Positions 44,854 to 54,058 of a stretch of 64,000 nucleotides of DNA are shown here, in pieces; position 1 is the first letter of the stretch; every line of letters starts with the position of its first letter. A model generated the notes under the pieces. That model did no database searches and was not told the origin of the DNA. It saw nothing but the letters and a program-made list of their open reading frames with translations. Origin of the DNA: Flagellimonas pelagia. Its GTDB lineage: Bacteria; Bacteroidota; Bacteroidia; Flavobacteriales; Flavobacteriaceae. The position numbers were made by a program, and so were the translations under genes. The DNA lies in the NCBI RefSeq assembly GCF_003584135.1, contig NZ_QXFI01000026.1, forward strand, positions 310,001 through 374,000, given 5' to 3'.

Positions 44854-45803
44854 GGATTGATGTAGTCGACCAGTTTTTCCGGACCTTCCAACAATACCCG
44901 AACAATTTGTAACGTACCATCGGGCTTGGTGGCAATGTGCCATTTGATAAGGGAAATCTGCCCATCTTCGATTTCAATCCCGGTAATGCTTCTTGGGTGA
45001 ACGCAGCTACCATCATTAAAAAGAGGTATCTCGCCCGGTTCTGGAAATCGTGGTCTGTGGGTATGGCCAACAATCGTCAGCAGTAGATTTTTGCTCAAGA
45101 TCCAACGTTTGGTCCGTTTTTCTATCCGTATGAGTTCTTTGTAGTTTTTGGCCGGACTGGTCGGGTCGGCAATGCCCACCACTTGAAGCGGTTTCCACAG
45201 GATGCGTACCAAAAACCGTCCTATGCGCCAACAGACGTAGTTCCACCAATCCGCTTGGTGACCGTGGGTAAGAAAGATCTGTTGTTTGGTATCCTTATGT
45301 TGCAGGATAAGAGCCTCGTGGTAGGTAATTCCTTGGAAGAGTGCTTTGTCTTTTCCGTCTATTGGTTCAAAATAATGGGAGAGGTTCTTTTTTACGTAGT
45401 CGGGATCTTTGTACACCATATCATGGTTGCCCCACAACATTTTAAGTCTCTTTTCCAAATGAAACTGCCGCAACAATTGGTAGACATTTTTATGAGCCTC
45501 AAAAATGGAGTCAAAACTGATGTTTTCCCAAAGCTCGTCCCCATCACCCAACTCAAAATAATGGAAACCTTCCCGATAGTAATGGTTCAGTGCATGGAAA
45601 TAAATATTCCGATTGTTGGCAAAATCATCCGCGAAACTGTTGTCCCCCCTATGGCAATCACTGAAAAAGATGAACTTGGAACTGTCATCAAAAAGGATGG
45701 TCTCGGCGTTGTCATAAGCTCGGTCTAGTCTGGTGGCTGAGGACATGGGATTATTTTTGCTAAATATCCTTAAAAAAGGCAATTTATCCATAAAGATACC
45801 CAT
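44850..45803 (-). CDS. Calcineurin-like metallophosphoesterase
   Basis: 317-residue phosphoesterase with all metal-binding blocks: FFSDCHRGD (Asp-x-His), ELGDGDELW (GDxx), MLWGNHDMVY (GNHD), LTHGHQADWW and VGHTHRPRF. No signal peptide or membrane segment is clear. Layout resembles UDP-2,3-diacylglucosamine-type and other cytoplasmic members but the substrate is not known. ATG at 45803; an internal Met at residue 5 is an alternative. It diverges from the GAF protein gene at 45864. Confidence 0.9.
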   Translation of the reverse strand: MGIFMDKLPFLRIFSKNNPMSSATRLDRAYDNAETILFDDSSKFIFFSDCHRGDNSFADDFANNRNIYFHALNHYYREGFHYFELGDGDELWENISFDSIFEAHKNVYQLLRQFHLEKRLKMLWGNHDMVYKDPDYVKKNLSHYFEPIDGKDKALFQGITYHEALILQHKDTKQQIFLTHGHQADWWNYVCWRIGRFLVRILWKPLQVVGIADPTSPAKNYKELIRIEKRTKRWILSKNLLLTIVGHTHRPRFPEPGEIPLFNDGSCVHPRSITGIEIEDGQISLIKWHIATKPDGTLQIVRVLLEGPEKLVDYINP

Positions 45804-45863
45804 AACAAAGAGTGCAATTCTACTTTTTGTAACTTTACAGGTTCAACCCCGACTAATTCGTGT

Positions 45864-48239
45864 ATGAAGCACAATTACGATACAGAAAGTCCGATAGTGC
45901 AATTGGTCAGTTTCAACAGTCTGTTGAAATATTATGATGACCTTGTCAACAGCCCAAATACCTACTTGGCTGAGCGTGCAAAGTATGTTTTGGAGGCACA
46001 GGCACCATACCCTGAATTAAGGGAGGGCTTCTCTGATCTATCGCTTCTTGAAAAGCACAAGGAGGTCATCAAGATCATCTTGGAGGATACCTTTGCCCCT
46101 GTGTTGACCAAAAATGAAATCAAAACGGCTTCCACTCCTTTTGAAAGCCTGGTTTTTAATTCCTCGGAGCGTTTTCAAAATATCTTGAAGGAGGCTGGTG
46201 ATGATTTTGAGCTGGAAATCAGTAATATACCATCAGAGTTCAATTATATCATGAGGTGTACGGTCGTCCTGAAGTTTCACTACGGGTACAATCTGGATTT
46301 CAAACGACCTTTCTTTTACGATATTCCCGATGCCAATGGAGTGATGCACCGCTATCGCATTTTGTACAATGCGGATTTTATGGAGGTCATTCCAACCGAA
46401 AAAGCCAAGGAACTTACGCAGGAAGATGTGGATGAGCTCTTGGAAAATTTTGAAAACCTGGACCTCTGGAAGGAAAAAATACCACCAAACAGTTTTTTTG
46501 TCAAGGGTTTTGTCATTTCAAATATGTTCGACGTAACCGCGGAACATTCCATTTCGGAAATCAAATCCACCTTGATCGGAAGGGCCCAAAGGGGTAAGGA
46601 AAACTTCATGGAAAGTTTTGAGGATACCTTCAGGTCCCTGTTCAAGTTGAGTGATATTCGGGTAGGTTTTTCAGGATATGATGCCGGAGCCAATAATTTT
46701 TTCAAGATTTATGGCAAGGGGATGGAAAGCTATATCCTAAATGGTAAGGAAATTGAATCCTGCGATTCTATGCTCTGCGAACATTCCCACGGTAAACTGT
46801 TCCGGGAGGGCAAATATTTTGCCATCGCAAATGTGGAAAAATACTACCAACGGGCAAAAGGTAATGTGCAGCCCTACAAAAATCTGTTGGAACAGGGTAT
46901 CAAGAGTGCCATTTTGGCCCCAATTTCAGTCAATGGAAACCTATTGGGGGTACTGGAACTGGTATCTGGCAAGATAAACGAGCTCAACAGCGTGAATGCC
47001 AATAAGCTGGATGACGTAATGCCCTACCTTATCTCCGCGGTGCTTCGGACCATTGAGGAAGAGGAAAATTTGATCGATGCGGTAATCCAGCACGAATGTA
47101 CCTCGGTGCATCCTTCTGTGTATTGGAAGTTCCAAGAAGAGGCCAAGCGGTTCATGGCCGATGAGCTGGCGGGCCACCAACCTGTTTTCCATGAGATTGT
47201 TTTCAAAGATGTGTATCCGCTGTATGGACAGATAGATATCAAGGATTCGTCCAAGGAACGTAATCTTTCCATTCAAAAGGACTTGATGATCCAACTCTCC
47301 GAGATCAATGAAATCTTGGAGGTGGCCATCAAAAAATATGGTCTGCTTATTTATGAGGAGTTGATGTTTCGGGTAGGCACTTATTTGGATGAGGTGAAAG
47401 AGGCTTTGTTCACCCATACCGAACAGGCGGTTTTTGATTTTGTCAAAGAGCAGGTAAATCCTGTGTTCCAGCACTTGAAAAAAGAGGATGGGGAAATTGC
47501 GGAACTGCTCAAGAAGTATGAGGAAAAAATAGATCCTTCCACGGAGTCCTATTACGACCATCGCAAGAATTACGATGAAAGCGTCATGGAGGCCAACATG
47601 CAGTTGGCGGCCCTTTTGGATAAAAAGCAGGAAAAGGCCCAAGAAATGTTCCCGCACTATTTTGAAAGATACAAAACCGATGGTGTGGAGCACAACATGT
47701 ACATAGGTAGCTCCATTGTAAACGATAGGGCTTTTGATGATCTTTACTTAAGAAATTTAAGGTTGTGGCAATTACAGGTCATGTGCGAAATGGAGAACAA
47801 ATACTACGCATTAAAACCCAAATTGCCTGTTAAATTGGACGTTGCTTCCCTTGTTTTGGTGCACAGTACTTCCTTGGCCATCCGATTTAGGATGGACGAA
47901 AAAAGATTTGATGTTGATGGTACCTACAATGCTAGGTATGAAGTGATCAAAAAGCGAATCGATAAGGCTTATATCAAAGGGACCAATGAGCGTTTGACCC
48001 AAAAAGGGAAACTCTCCATTGTTTATAGCCAGCGTAAGGATGAACGGGAATACCTTCGATATATCAGATTCCTAAAGGCGAAAGGATATTTTACTGACAA
48101 CATCGAAATTGTGGAGTTGGAAGGCCTTCAAGGGGTAACCGGGCTAAAGGCCATACGGGCAGAAATTTTGTACAAAAAGGACAAAAAATCAGAGCAGACC
48201 TATACCTATGACGATTTGATGGAGGAACTAAGGTCTTGA
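45864..48239 (+). CDS. Large GAF-domain protein of unknown function
   Basis: 791-residue soluble protein. A GAF sensor domain is visible at about residues 250-410 (SLFKLSDIRVGFSGYD, SMLCEHSHGKLFREGKYFAIANVEKYY, GIKSAILAPISVNGNLLGVLELVSG). The flanks, about 1-240 and 420-791, match no domain I know; the C-terminal part is helical and charged, and around 705-740 contains VHSTSLAIRFRMDEKRFDVDG. No output domain (kinase, cyclase, HD, GGDEF) is present. GAF domains often bind cyclic nucleotides, and its 3' neighbour, one base away and convergent, is an HD-PycTM protein. ATG at 45864. Confidence 0.85.
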   Translation: MKHNYDTESPIVQLVSFNSLLKYYDDLVNSPNTYLAERAKYVLEAQAPYPELREGFSDLSLLEKHKEVIKIILEDTFAPVLTKNEIKTASTPFESLVFNSSERFQNILKEAGDDFELEISNIPSEFNYIMRCTVVLKFHYGYNLDFKRPFFYDIPDANGVMHRYRILYNADFMEVIPTEKAKELTQEDVDELLENFENLDLWKEKIPPNSFFVKGFVISNMFDVTAEHSISEIKSTLIGRAQRGKENFMESFEDTFRSLFKLSDIRVGFSGYDAGANNFFKIYGKGMESYILNGKEIESCDSMLCEHSHGKLFREGKYFAIANVEKYYQRAKGNVQPYKNLLEQGIKSAILAPISVNGNLLGVLELVSGKINELNSVNANKLDDVMPYLISAVLRTIEEEENLIDAVIQHECTSVHPSVYWKFQEEAKRFMADELAGHQPVFHEIVFKDVYPLYGQIDIKDSSKERNLSIQKDLMIQLSEINEILEVAIKKYGLLIYEELMFRVGTYLDEVKEALFTHTEQAVFDFVKEQVNPVFQHLKKEDGEIAELLKKYEEKIDPSTESYYDHRKNYDESVMEANMQLAALLDKKQEKAQEMFPHYFERYKTDGVEHNMYIGSSIVNDRAFDDLYLRNLRLWQLQVMCEMENKYYALKPKLPVKLDVASLVLVHSTSLAIRFRMDEKRFDVDGTYNARYEVIKKRIDKAYIKGTNERLTQKGKLSIVYSQRKDEREYLRYIRFLKAKGYFTDNIEIVELEGLQGVTGLKAIRAEILYKKDKKSEQTYTYDDLMEELRS

Positions 48240-48240
48240 T

Positions 48241-49434
48241 TTAAAATGGAATCCTATCGGGGCCAAAAAACCGAAAAGCAATTCCAAAAGCAAGTACCGA
48301 AACAATCATGCCCAACATGAAAATGTTGTAGGTGATTCTCAGTATTTTATATTTTTTGTTCAATACCAATCCAAGGAAATATAGGTCTTTGGTCAGTGAT
48401 GAATACACATAATCCTTGTCCTTGGTCAGTTCGGACATGGCCCACTCATATTCCTCGAGCTTCATTTTATGAAAGTTGCCAAAGAACAACAGGTTCACCC
48501 TTTTTTGTTCCACATCCTCTTTGGTAAATTTTCCACTGGTGATGTTGGGTCTGGTGGCCAATACAGATAGGATCATGGAGGTAATGCTGAAAAGGATCAA
48601 GATCAACGTAGGGTAGATCAAATAGGTGTTGGAAGGGTTGTCCAACTTGGTGAGCAAATTCGCCAAAACCAATGATATGATGATGGCATTCACGGACAAC
48701 AGAATATTTGCTTTGGTGTCCGCTATATCGCTGAGCTTTAAATGGTTACTCTGTGTGACCCGATACAAGGTCTGAATGCTACGGTCTGGGCTGTCGCTCT
48801 TGTATTTGGCCTTCAGGGCTTCTTTTTTGGCAATTGTTTTTTCGGTCTTCTTTTCCTTGAGCAATTGATTTAGGTTTTTTTCCTTGCCCTTCTCCCAATT
48901 GTCCTTGGCATAATCGGTATAGAATTTATGTTTGGTCCGGAACATTTGAATGTTCTTTTCCCGCCATTCTTTGGAGGAATAATCGGCTATGCCCAATTCC
49001 TTGAGTTCATCCCTTAGGTAGTCGGCGGTCTCCCAATAACTTTTTTGTGCAAAATGCGAAATATCGGCATCCCTAATGATTTCTTCCAGTAAATTTTCGG
49101 GTTCATGGCTCATTTTGGTGGCCAAGATCAAGTTGCTGACCTGTTTCGTGCCAGCATCATCATATCCATTTTCCTTTAGGAAAGATGCCGCCAATTTTGC
49201 ACTGCTTTCTTCATGGTTTTCAGGTCCCTCAATATAACCTATATCATGGAGCCATGATGCCAGTAGTAGCCATTCGTTTTCCTCATCGCCCAAATCATAG
49301 AAGTTGAGCAATTCTTTAGTACTTTTAACAACGCGTTGGGTATGTCGTAGGTTGTGATACAAAAACCTTGGATCAAGTTTTTCGGATAGTAGTTCAGTTA
49401 CAAAACGTTCAGTTTTTTCAACGATTTCCGACAT
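48241..49434 (-). CDS. HD-domain and PycTM (Pycsar effector-type) fusion protein
   Basis: 397-residue protein. An HD phosphohydrolase domain (about 1-150) keeps its metal ligands: H31 in LRHTQRVV, H63-D64 in WLHDIGY and Asp in IIRDADISHF. A charged coil (155-215) links it to a C-terminal membrane module with SNHLKLSDIADTKANILLSV and three membrane helices (about 244-264, 272-293, 368-388). The ADTKANILLSVNA signature is that of PycTM (DUF5706), the membrane effector of Pycsar anti-phage systems, which respond to cCMP or cUMP. No pyrimidylate cyclase gene is nearby. A role in hydrolysing or answering a nucleotide signal is inferred. Confidence 0.88.
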   Translation of the reverse strand: MSEIVEKTERFVTELLSEKLDPRFLYHNLRHTQRVVKSTKELLNFYDLGDEENEWLLLASWLHDIGYIEGPENHEESSAKLAASFLKENGYDDAGTKQVSNLILATKMSHEPENLLEEIIRDADISHFAQKSYWETADYLRDELKELGIADYSSKEWREKNIQMFRTKHKFYTDYAKDNWEKGKEKNLNQLLKEKKTEKTIAKKEALKAKYKSDSPDRSIQTLYRVTQSNHLKLSDIADTKANILLSVNAIIISLVLANLLTKLDNPSNTYLIYPTLILILFSITSMILSVLATRPNITSGKFTKEDVEQKRVNLLFFGNFHKMKLEEYEWAMSELTKDKDYVYSSLTKDLYFLGLVLNKKYKILRITYNIFMLGMIVSVLAFGIAFRFFGPDRIPF

Positions 49435-49487
49435 ATCTCATATTTGAATATCCAAAGTACAAAATTTTGGAGTCAACCTCACGGGAT

Positions 49488-52400
49488 ATGAAGAAACATT
49501 ACTTTTTGGTCCTTTTACTGGTTTTGGGATACGGTTGTGCCACCTATGAGGCGAAATATGCCGAACCCTACTCAAGCACCTTGCCTTCAGATAAAAACAA
49601 GGAACTCGAGCATACCTTTTACTTGATCGGGGATGCCGGTCTATCACCGGAAGGAGACCTTAATCCAACCCTGAAAAGGTTCAAATCCGTTTTGGACAAA
49701 GCAGATAATAAGAGTACCGTTCTTTTTTTGGGAGATAATATTTATCCTGCCGGATTTGTGGATAAGGATGTTGATTCTGAAGGGCATGAACGCTCCAAGC
49801 ACTATTTGGATGCCCAGTTGGCAACCTTGGAATCCTTCAAGGGCAACGTTATGTTCATTCCTGGAAACCACGATTGGTACAGCGGCGGTCTGAAAGGATT
49901 GGAAAGGGAGGAAAAGTATATTCAAAAGGCATTGGACAATAAAAATGTCTTTAAACCTGAAAACGGCTGTCCCATTGAGGACATTGAGATCAGTGATGAT
50001 ATCATGGTCATTGCCATAGACACGGAATGGTACCTGACCGATTGGGACAAGCATCCGACCATGAACGATAAATGTGAGATCAAAGATCGAGGCAGGTTTT
50101 TTGAGGAACTGGAGAGCTTGATCAAGAAAAATCTGGACAAAACCATCGTGATTGCGATGCACCATCCTTTGTTTACCTATGGGGAGCATGGGGGCCAGTT
50201 TTCCTTTGAGCAGGGACTGTATCCAACAGGAGGCAAAGTGCCTCTTCCCATCTTGGGTTCTGCGGCAAACCTGTTGAGAAAAACCTCAGGAGCTTCGATT
50301 GAGGACCTATCCAACAAAAAATACAATGAACTGAAAAAGCGGATCATCACCCTTTCACAATATTCGGACAAGGTGGTTTTTGTTTCGGGGCACGAGCATA
50401 CCCTTCAATATATTGAAGAATACGGTAAACCGCAGATTGTTAGCGGCGCAGGCTCTAAAACGGGGTCTACCCGACTTGTGAACGGCAGCAAGTTTTCTAC
50501 GGGGAGAGGAGGGTACACTATTTTAAAAGTGTTCAAAGATGGTTCTTCCACCGTTACGTTTTATGGTGCCGATGCAGATTCGGAAGACCTTTTGTTCAAT
50601 ACCCAAGTATTGCCTCCCGATAGGTCTACCACGGAGGTTGCCATGTCCAATGACTTCCCACCCTATAAAACAGCTTCTATTTACACACAAGAGGAGGTAA
50701 CAAAAAGTGGTTTTCATAAATGGCTTTGGGGGGAGCGGTACCGAAAATATTATGGGACCCAGGTAAAGGCACCTACGGTGCTTTTGGATACTCTTTATGG
50801 AGGATTGAAAGTGGTACGGAAAGGTGGTGGCAACCAATCCAATTCCCTTCGATTGGCCGATAGCAAGGGTAGGGAATATGTGATGCGAGACTTGAGAAAA
50901 AGTGCTGAAAGATATCTTCAGGCCATCGCGTTTCAGGATCAGTACATCATTGGGCAGTTTGAAGGAACCTATACCGAAAAATTATTGTTGGATCTATATA
51001 CCGGGGCCCATCCCTATGCACCTTTTACGGTGGGGAAACTTTCCGATGCCGTGGGAATCTATCACACCAATCCAAAGTTATACTATGTTCCCAAGCAATC
51101 TGTTTTGGGAGATTACAATAGTGATTTTGGTGATGGCCTATATATGATAGAGGAACATGTTTCGGATGACCATGACAATCTGGAAAGTTTTGGACGTACC
51201 AAGAAAATTGAAAGCACATACGACCTGATCAATAAACTAAGGGATGATGAGGAGTACAGTATCGATCAAAAAGAGTATGTCAAAGCTCGCCTTTTTGATA
51301 TTTTAATCGGTGACTGGGATCGTCATGTGGATCAATGGAGATGGGCAGAGTTCAAGACAAAAGAGGGGAACAAGGTATACAAACCCATCCCAAGGGATAG
51401 GGATCAAGTGTTTTCCCGTTGGGGTGATGGAGTCATTATGGGTTTTGGCTCAAGGGCCGTTCCGGCACTTCGCATCTTTGAGGGATTCCATGAAAAGATT
51501 AGAAGTGTAAAAGGTTTTACTTCATCGCCCAGAACTTTTGCCTTGGACATGGCTTTGTTGTCCGAATCAGATCTGGACATGTGGATCGAAGAGGCAAAAT
51601 TCATCCAACAACACATCAACGAGCAGGTAATCGATGAGGCTTTTATGGCATTTCCCGAAGAAGTGAGGGATGAAACGGTGACGACCATCAAGCATGCGCT
51701 TTTGTCCAGAAGGGACAACTTGGTGGAAACGGCCAAATCGTATTATGCCGTACTCAACAAATTCAGCGTGGTGACGGGTACGGACAAGGACGATTACTTC
51801 AATGTAGTTTCCCTACCCAATGGGGGAGTTGAGGTGAGAGCCTATCGTATAAAGGACGGGGACATGACAGATCTTTTCTTTAAAAAGACATTTGACCCGG
51901 CTTACACGAAAGAGGTATGGATCTACGGGTTGGATGATGATGATGTGTTTGAAGTAAATACTGAATCCTCAAGAATTAAAGTGCGTATTGTGGGTGGACA
52001 GAACAATGATGTTTACAAGATTTCTGAAAAGTCAAGAAATGTGTACGCATACGACTTCAAGACCAAAAAGAACACTTTTGATGAAGCCTATGGGGGAAAA
52101 ACGAATCTGATCAATGACTACGATACCAATACCTATCAATTTTTAAAGATCAAATCCAGTAACAATCAAATTTTACCAACGTTGGGGTTCAACCCTGATG
52201 ATGGTTTTAGGATTGGCCTAACCGATACGTATACCTTCAATGGTTTCAGACAAAACCCGTTTACACAGCAACATGTGTTCAATGCTGCATATTACTTTGC
52301 CACCAATGGTTTTGATATTGGGTACAAAGGAGAATTTGCCCATGTTTTCAATCAGGTAAACCTTGAGTTGAAAGCGAGGTTCACCAGTCCCTATTTTACC

Positions 52401-53204
52401 CTCAATTTCTTCGGTTTTGGCAATGAAACGGTCAATAATGATGATGTGGAACCCTTGGGTCTCGACTACAATAGGGTACGTATGAGGACCATTAGTCTTG
52501 CCCCATCCTTTATTTGGAGAGGCTATTTGGGCTCTAAAATCAGGTTAGGTGCTTCTTATGAAAGTATTGAGGTAGAGGAAACCCAGGATAGGTTCATCAA
52601 TCTATTTTATCTGGAAAATGGGGAAGAGAGCCACCAGAGTTTTTTGGGTGTGGATGGGGAATACAGCTATACCAATACGGATAACGAGGCATTCCCAACC
52701 TTGGGGATGGGCTTTGCCCTGCACGGAGGGTTCAAGACCAATGTGGAACAATCGGGAAGATCTTTTGGGTATATCATCCCCAGTTTTTCTATGGACCATA
52801 AGTTACTTGCGAACGGCAGGCTAGTGCTTGCCACCAAGGCAAAGGGACATTTTACCCTAGGGGATGATTATGAATTTTACCAAGCGGCTTCCATTGGGGG
52901 CAATAACGGATTAAGAGGGTATAGGTACCAACGCTTTACGGGAAAAACGGCCTTTTACCAAAATACGGACCTGCGGTATAGCTTTAGTGGAAGACGTACC
53001 GGAGTGCTACCGGTAACCCCGGGCATCTATGGAGGTTTCGACTATGGTCGTGTATGGTTTCCAGGGGATTCATCCGATAAGTGGCATAATTCGTATGGTG
53101 GCGGTTTTTTCTTGAATGGAGCTGATATATTGACTGCCAACTTTGGTTTCTTCAACAGTTCGGATGGTATGCGATTTGCCTTTCAGCTCGGCTTTGGGTT
53201 CTAA
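49488..53204 (+). CDS. Lipoprotein fusion: metallophosphoesterase, kinase-like domain, Omp85-like barrel
   Basis: 1238 residues. Lipoprotein signal (MKKHYFLVLLLVLGYGC, Cys 17). Residues about 42-360 form a calcineurin-type phosphoesterase: LIGDAG, LGDNIYPAG, GNHDW, MHHPLF, SGHEHTLQ. Residues about 440-660 look like a HipA/FAM20/CotH-type kinase: REYVMRDLRKS, hinge GLYMIEEHV, catalytic ILIGDWDRHVDQW (D609, D611) and PIPRDRDQVF. From about 900 to the end is a beta-barrel like surface antigen D15/BamA, with GGNNGLRGYRYQRFTG and a terminal Phe. The true start is ATG 49488; the frame above is open but overlaps the divergent HD-PycTM gene. It should sit in the outer membrane. The kinase reading is my inference from motifs. 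Confidence 0.85.
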   Translation: MKKHYFLVLLLVLGYGCATYEAKYAEPYSSTLPSDKNKELEHTFYLIGDAGLSPEGDLNPTLKRFKSVLDKADNKSTVLFLGDNIYPAGFVDKDVDSEGHERSKHYLDAQLATLESFKGNVMFIPGNHDWYSGGLKGLEREEKYIQKALDNKNVFKPENGCPIEDIEISDDIMVIAIDTEWYLTDWDKHPTMNDKCEIKDRGRFFEELESLIKKNLDKTIVIAMHHPLFTYGEHGGQFSFEQGLYPTGGKVPLPILGSAANLLRKTSGASIEDLSNKKYNELKKRIITLSQYSDKVVFVSGHEHTLQYIEEYGKPQIVSGAGSKTGSTRLVNGSKFSTGRGGYTILKVFKDGSSTVTFYGADADSEDLLFNTQVLPPDRSTTEVAMSNDFPPYKTASIYTQEEVTKSGFHKWLWGERYRKYYGTQVKAPTVLLDTLYGGLKVVRKGGGNQSNSLRLADSKGREYVMRDLRKSAERYLQAIAFQDQYIIGQFEGTYTEKLLLDLYTGAHPYAPFTVGKLSDAVGIYHTNPKLYYVPKQSVLGDYNSDFGDGLYMIEEHVSDDHDNLESFGRTKKIESTYDLINKLRDDEEYSIDQKEYVKARLFDILIGDWDRHVDQWRWAEFKTKEGNKVYKPIPRDRDQVFSRWGDGVIMGFGSRAVPALRIFEGFHEKIRSVKGFTSSPRTFALDMALLSESDLDMWIEEAKFIQQHINEQVIDEAFMAFPEEVRDETVTTIKHALLSRRDNLVETAKSYYAVLNKFSVVTGTDKDDYFNVVSLPNGGVEVRAYRIKDGDMTDLFFKKTFDPAYTKEVWIYGLDDDDVFEVNTESSRIKVRIVGGQNNDVYKISEKSRNVYAYDFKTKKNTFDEAYGGKTNLINDYDTNTYQFLKIKSSNNQILPTLGFNPDDGFRIGLTDTYTFNGFRQNPFTQQHVFNAAYYFATNGFDIGYKGEFAHVFNQVNLELKARFTSPYFTLNFFGFGNETVNNDDVEPLGLDYNRVRMRTISLAPSFIWRGYLGSKIRLGASYESIEVEETQDRFINLFYLENGEESHQSFLGVDGEYSYTNTDNEAFPTLGMGFALHGGFKTNVEQSGRSFGYIIPSFSMDHKLLANGRLVLATKAKGHFTLGDDYEFYQAASIGGNNGLRGYRYQRFTGKTAFYQNTDLRYSFSGRRTGVLPVTPGIYGGFDYGRVWFPGDSSDKWHNSYGGGFFLNGADILTANFGFFNSSDGMRFAFQLGFGF

Positions 53205-54058
53205 TGGATCACGTATCGATAGAGTTGTCTACCACCAAACCTATTTTCTTCGTCTGCAACCAGAAGCGTCTTGTTGTCCAAAAAGCAAATGGATTCAATT
53301 TGGGTGGAACAGTATAGGTCTATGGTCTCAATATGGGCTTCCGAAAAAGCAGGGAGATGAAAACCGGTAATCAAGAAAACTTGACCATAGCTTAAAAGGG
53401 CTATGGTATTTCCATCAGGAGAAATATCCGCGCTGGTCACGGAACAACGATCTTGGTCTCCACAGAGAAATAGGGAATCCAACAATTCAGCTTTGTAGGA
53501 ACCTACTTGGTCTGGAACTCGGTATACCAATGTTTTACCACTGTAGGGGCGTGTTCTGTTTTTGGTGAAGATGTACAGATAACCCTGTGAATGGAAAAAT
53601 CCTTCGGTATCGAAATACAGGCTGTCCTTCTGTGGGGGAAAGCTGTTCTGTTGAGGATATTGGAACTCGATTTTTTGTGCTTTGGGTTCTTTTTTACCTA
53701 ATTGCCCCTTGGTTATTTTATAGATAGCGAGGTCTTTTCTGGAATTGTTGTTGTTCCCAAAATCACCAATGTATAGATTGCCTTCGGTATCTGTGGTCAA
53801 CTCTTCCCAGTCCACATTTTTGGCATGGGCTATTTTTTTTGATTTGATGGTTTTAGCCTTTTGGTCTACCTCGTATATCTTATCTTGGTTGCCACTATCC
53901 TCAATGACCCAGAGATTACCATTTGGTGCCGTTTCCATTCCAGATACCTCCTTGAGTTTGGAAGAGAATTTTCCTTGAAGCTTCAAACTGCCGTATGGCA
54001 ATTTTTGGGCACATCCCTGAGCCATTGCCAAAAGAAATATCAAGGCAATCTTATTCAT
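53201..54058 (-). CDS. Beta-propeller lipoprotein
   Basis: 285-residue predicted lipoprotein (MNKIALIFLLAMAQGCAQ, lipobox QGC). Repeated short strands with GNLWVIEDSGN, GNLYIGDFGNN, GYLYIFTKNR and ISPDGNTIALLSYG suggest a beta-propeller related to SdiA-regulated or esterase-like phytase domains. No active-site residues can be named. It is the last gene of a six-gene minus-strand operon, overlapping the upstream gene by 8 bases and the convergent fusion gene by 3-4 bases. Confidence 0.82.
   Translation of the reverse strand: MNKIALIFLLAMAQGCAQKLPYGSLKLQGKFSSKLKEVSGMETAPNGNLWVIEDSGNQDKIYEVDQKAKTIKSKKIAHAKNVDWEELTTDTEGNLYIGDFGNNNNSRKDLAIYKITKGQLGKKEPKAQKIEFQYPQQNSFPPQKDSLYFDTEGFFHSQGYLYIFTKNRTRPYSGKTLVYRVPDQVGSYKAELLDSLFLCGDQDRCSVTSADISPDGNTIALLSYGQVFLITGFHLPAFSEAHIETIDLYCSTQIESICFLDNKTLLVADEENRFGGRQLYRYVIH

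Noticed and set aside
48241..49434. Complete Pycsar anti-phage system
   Set aside because: Only the PycTM-type effector module is present. No pyrimidylate cyclase gene lies within the neighbouring genes, so calling a full defence system is not supported.
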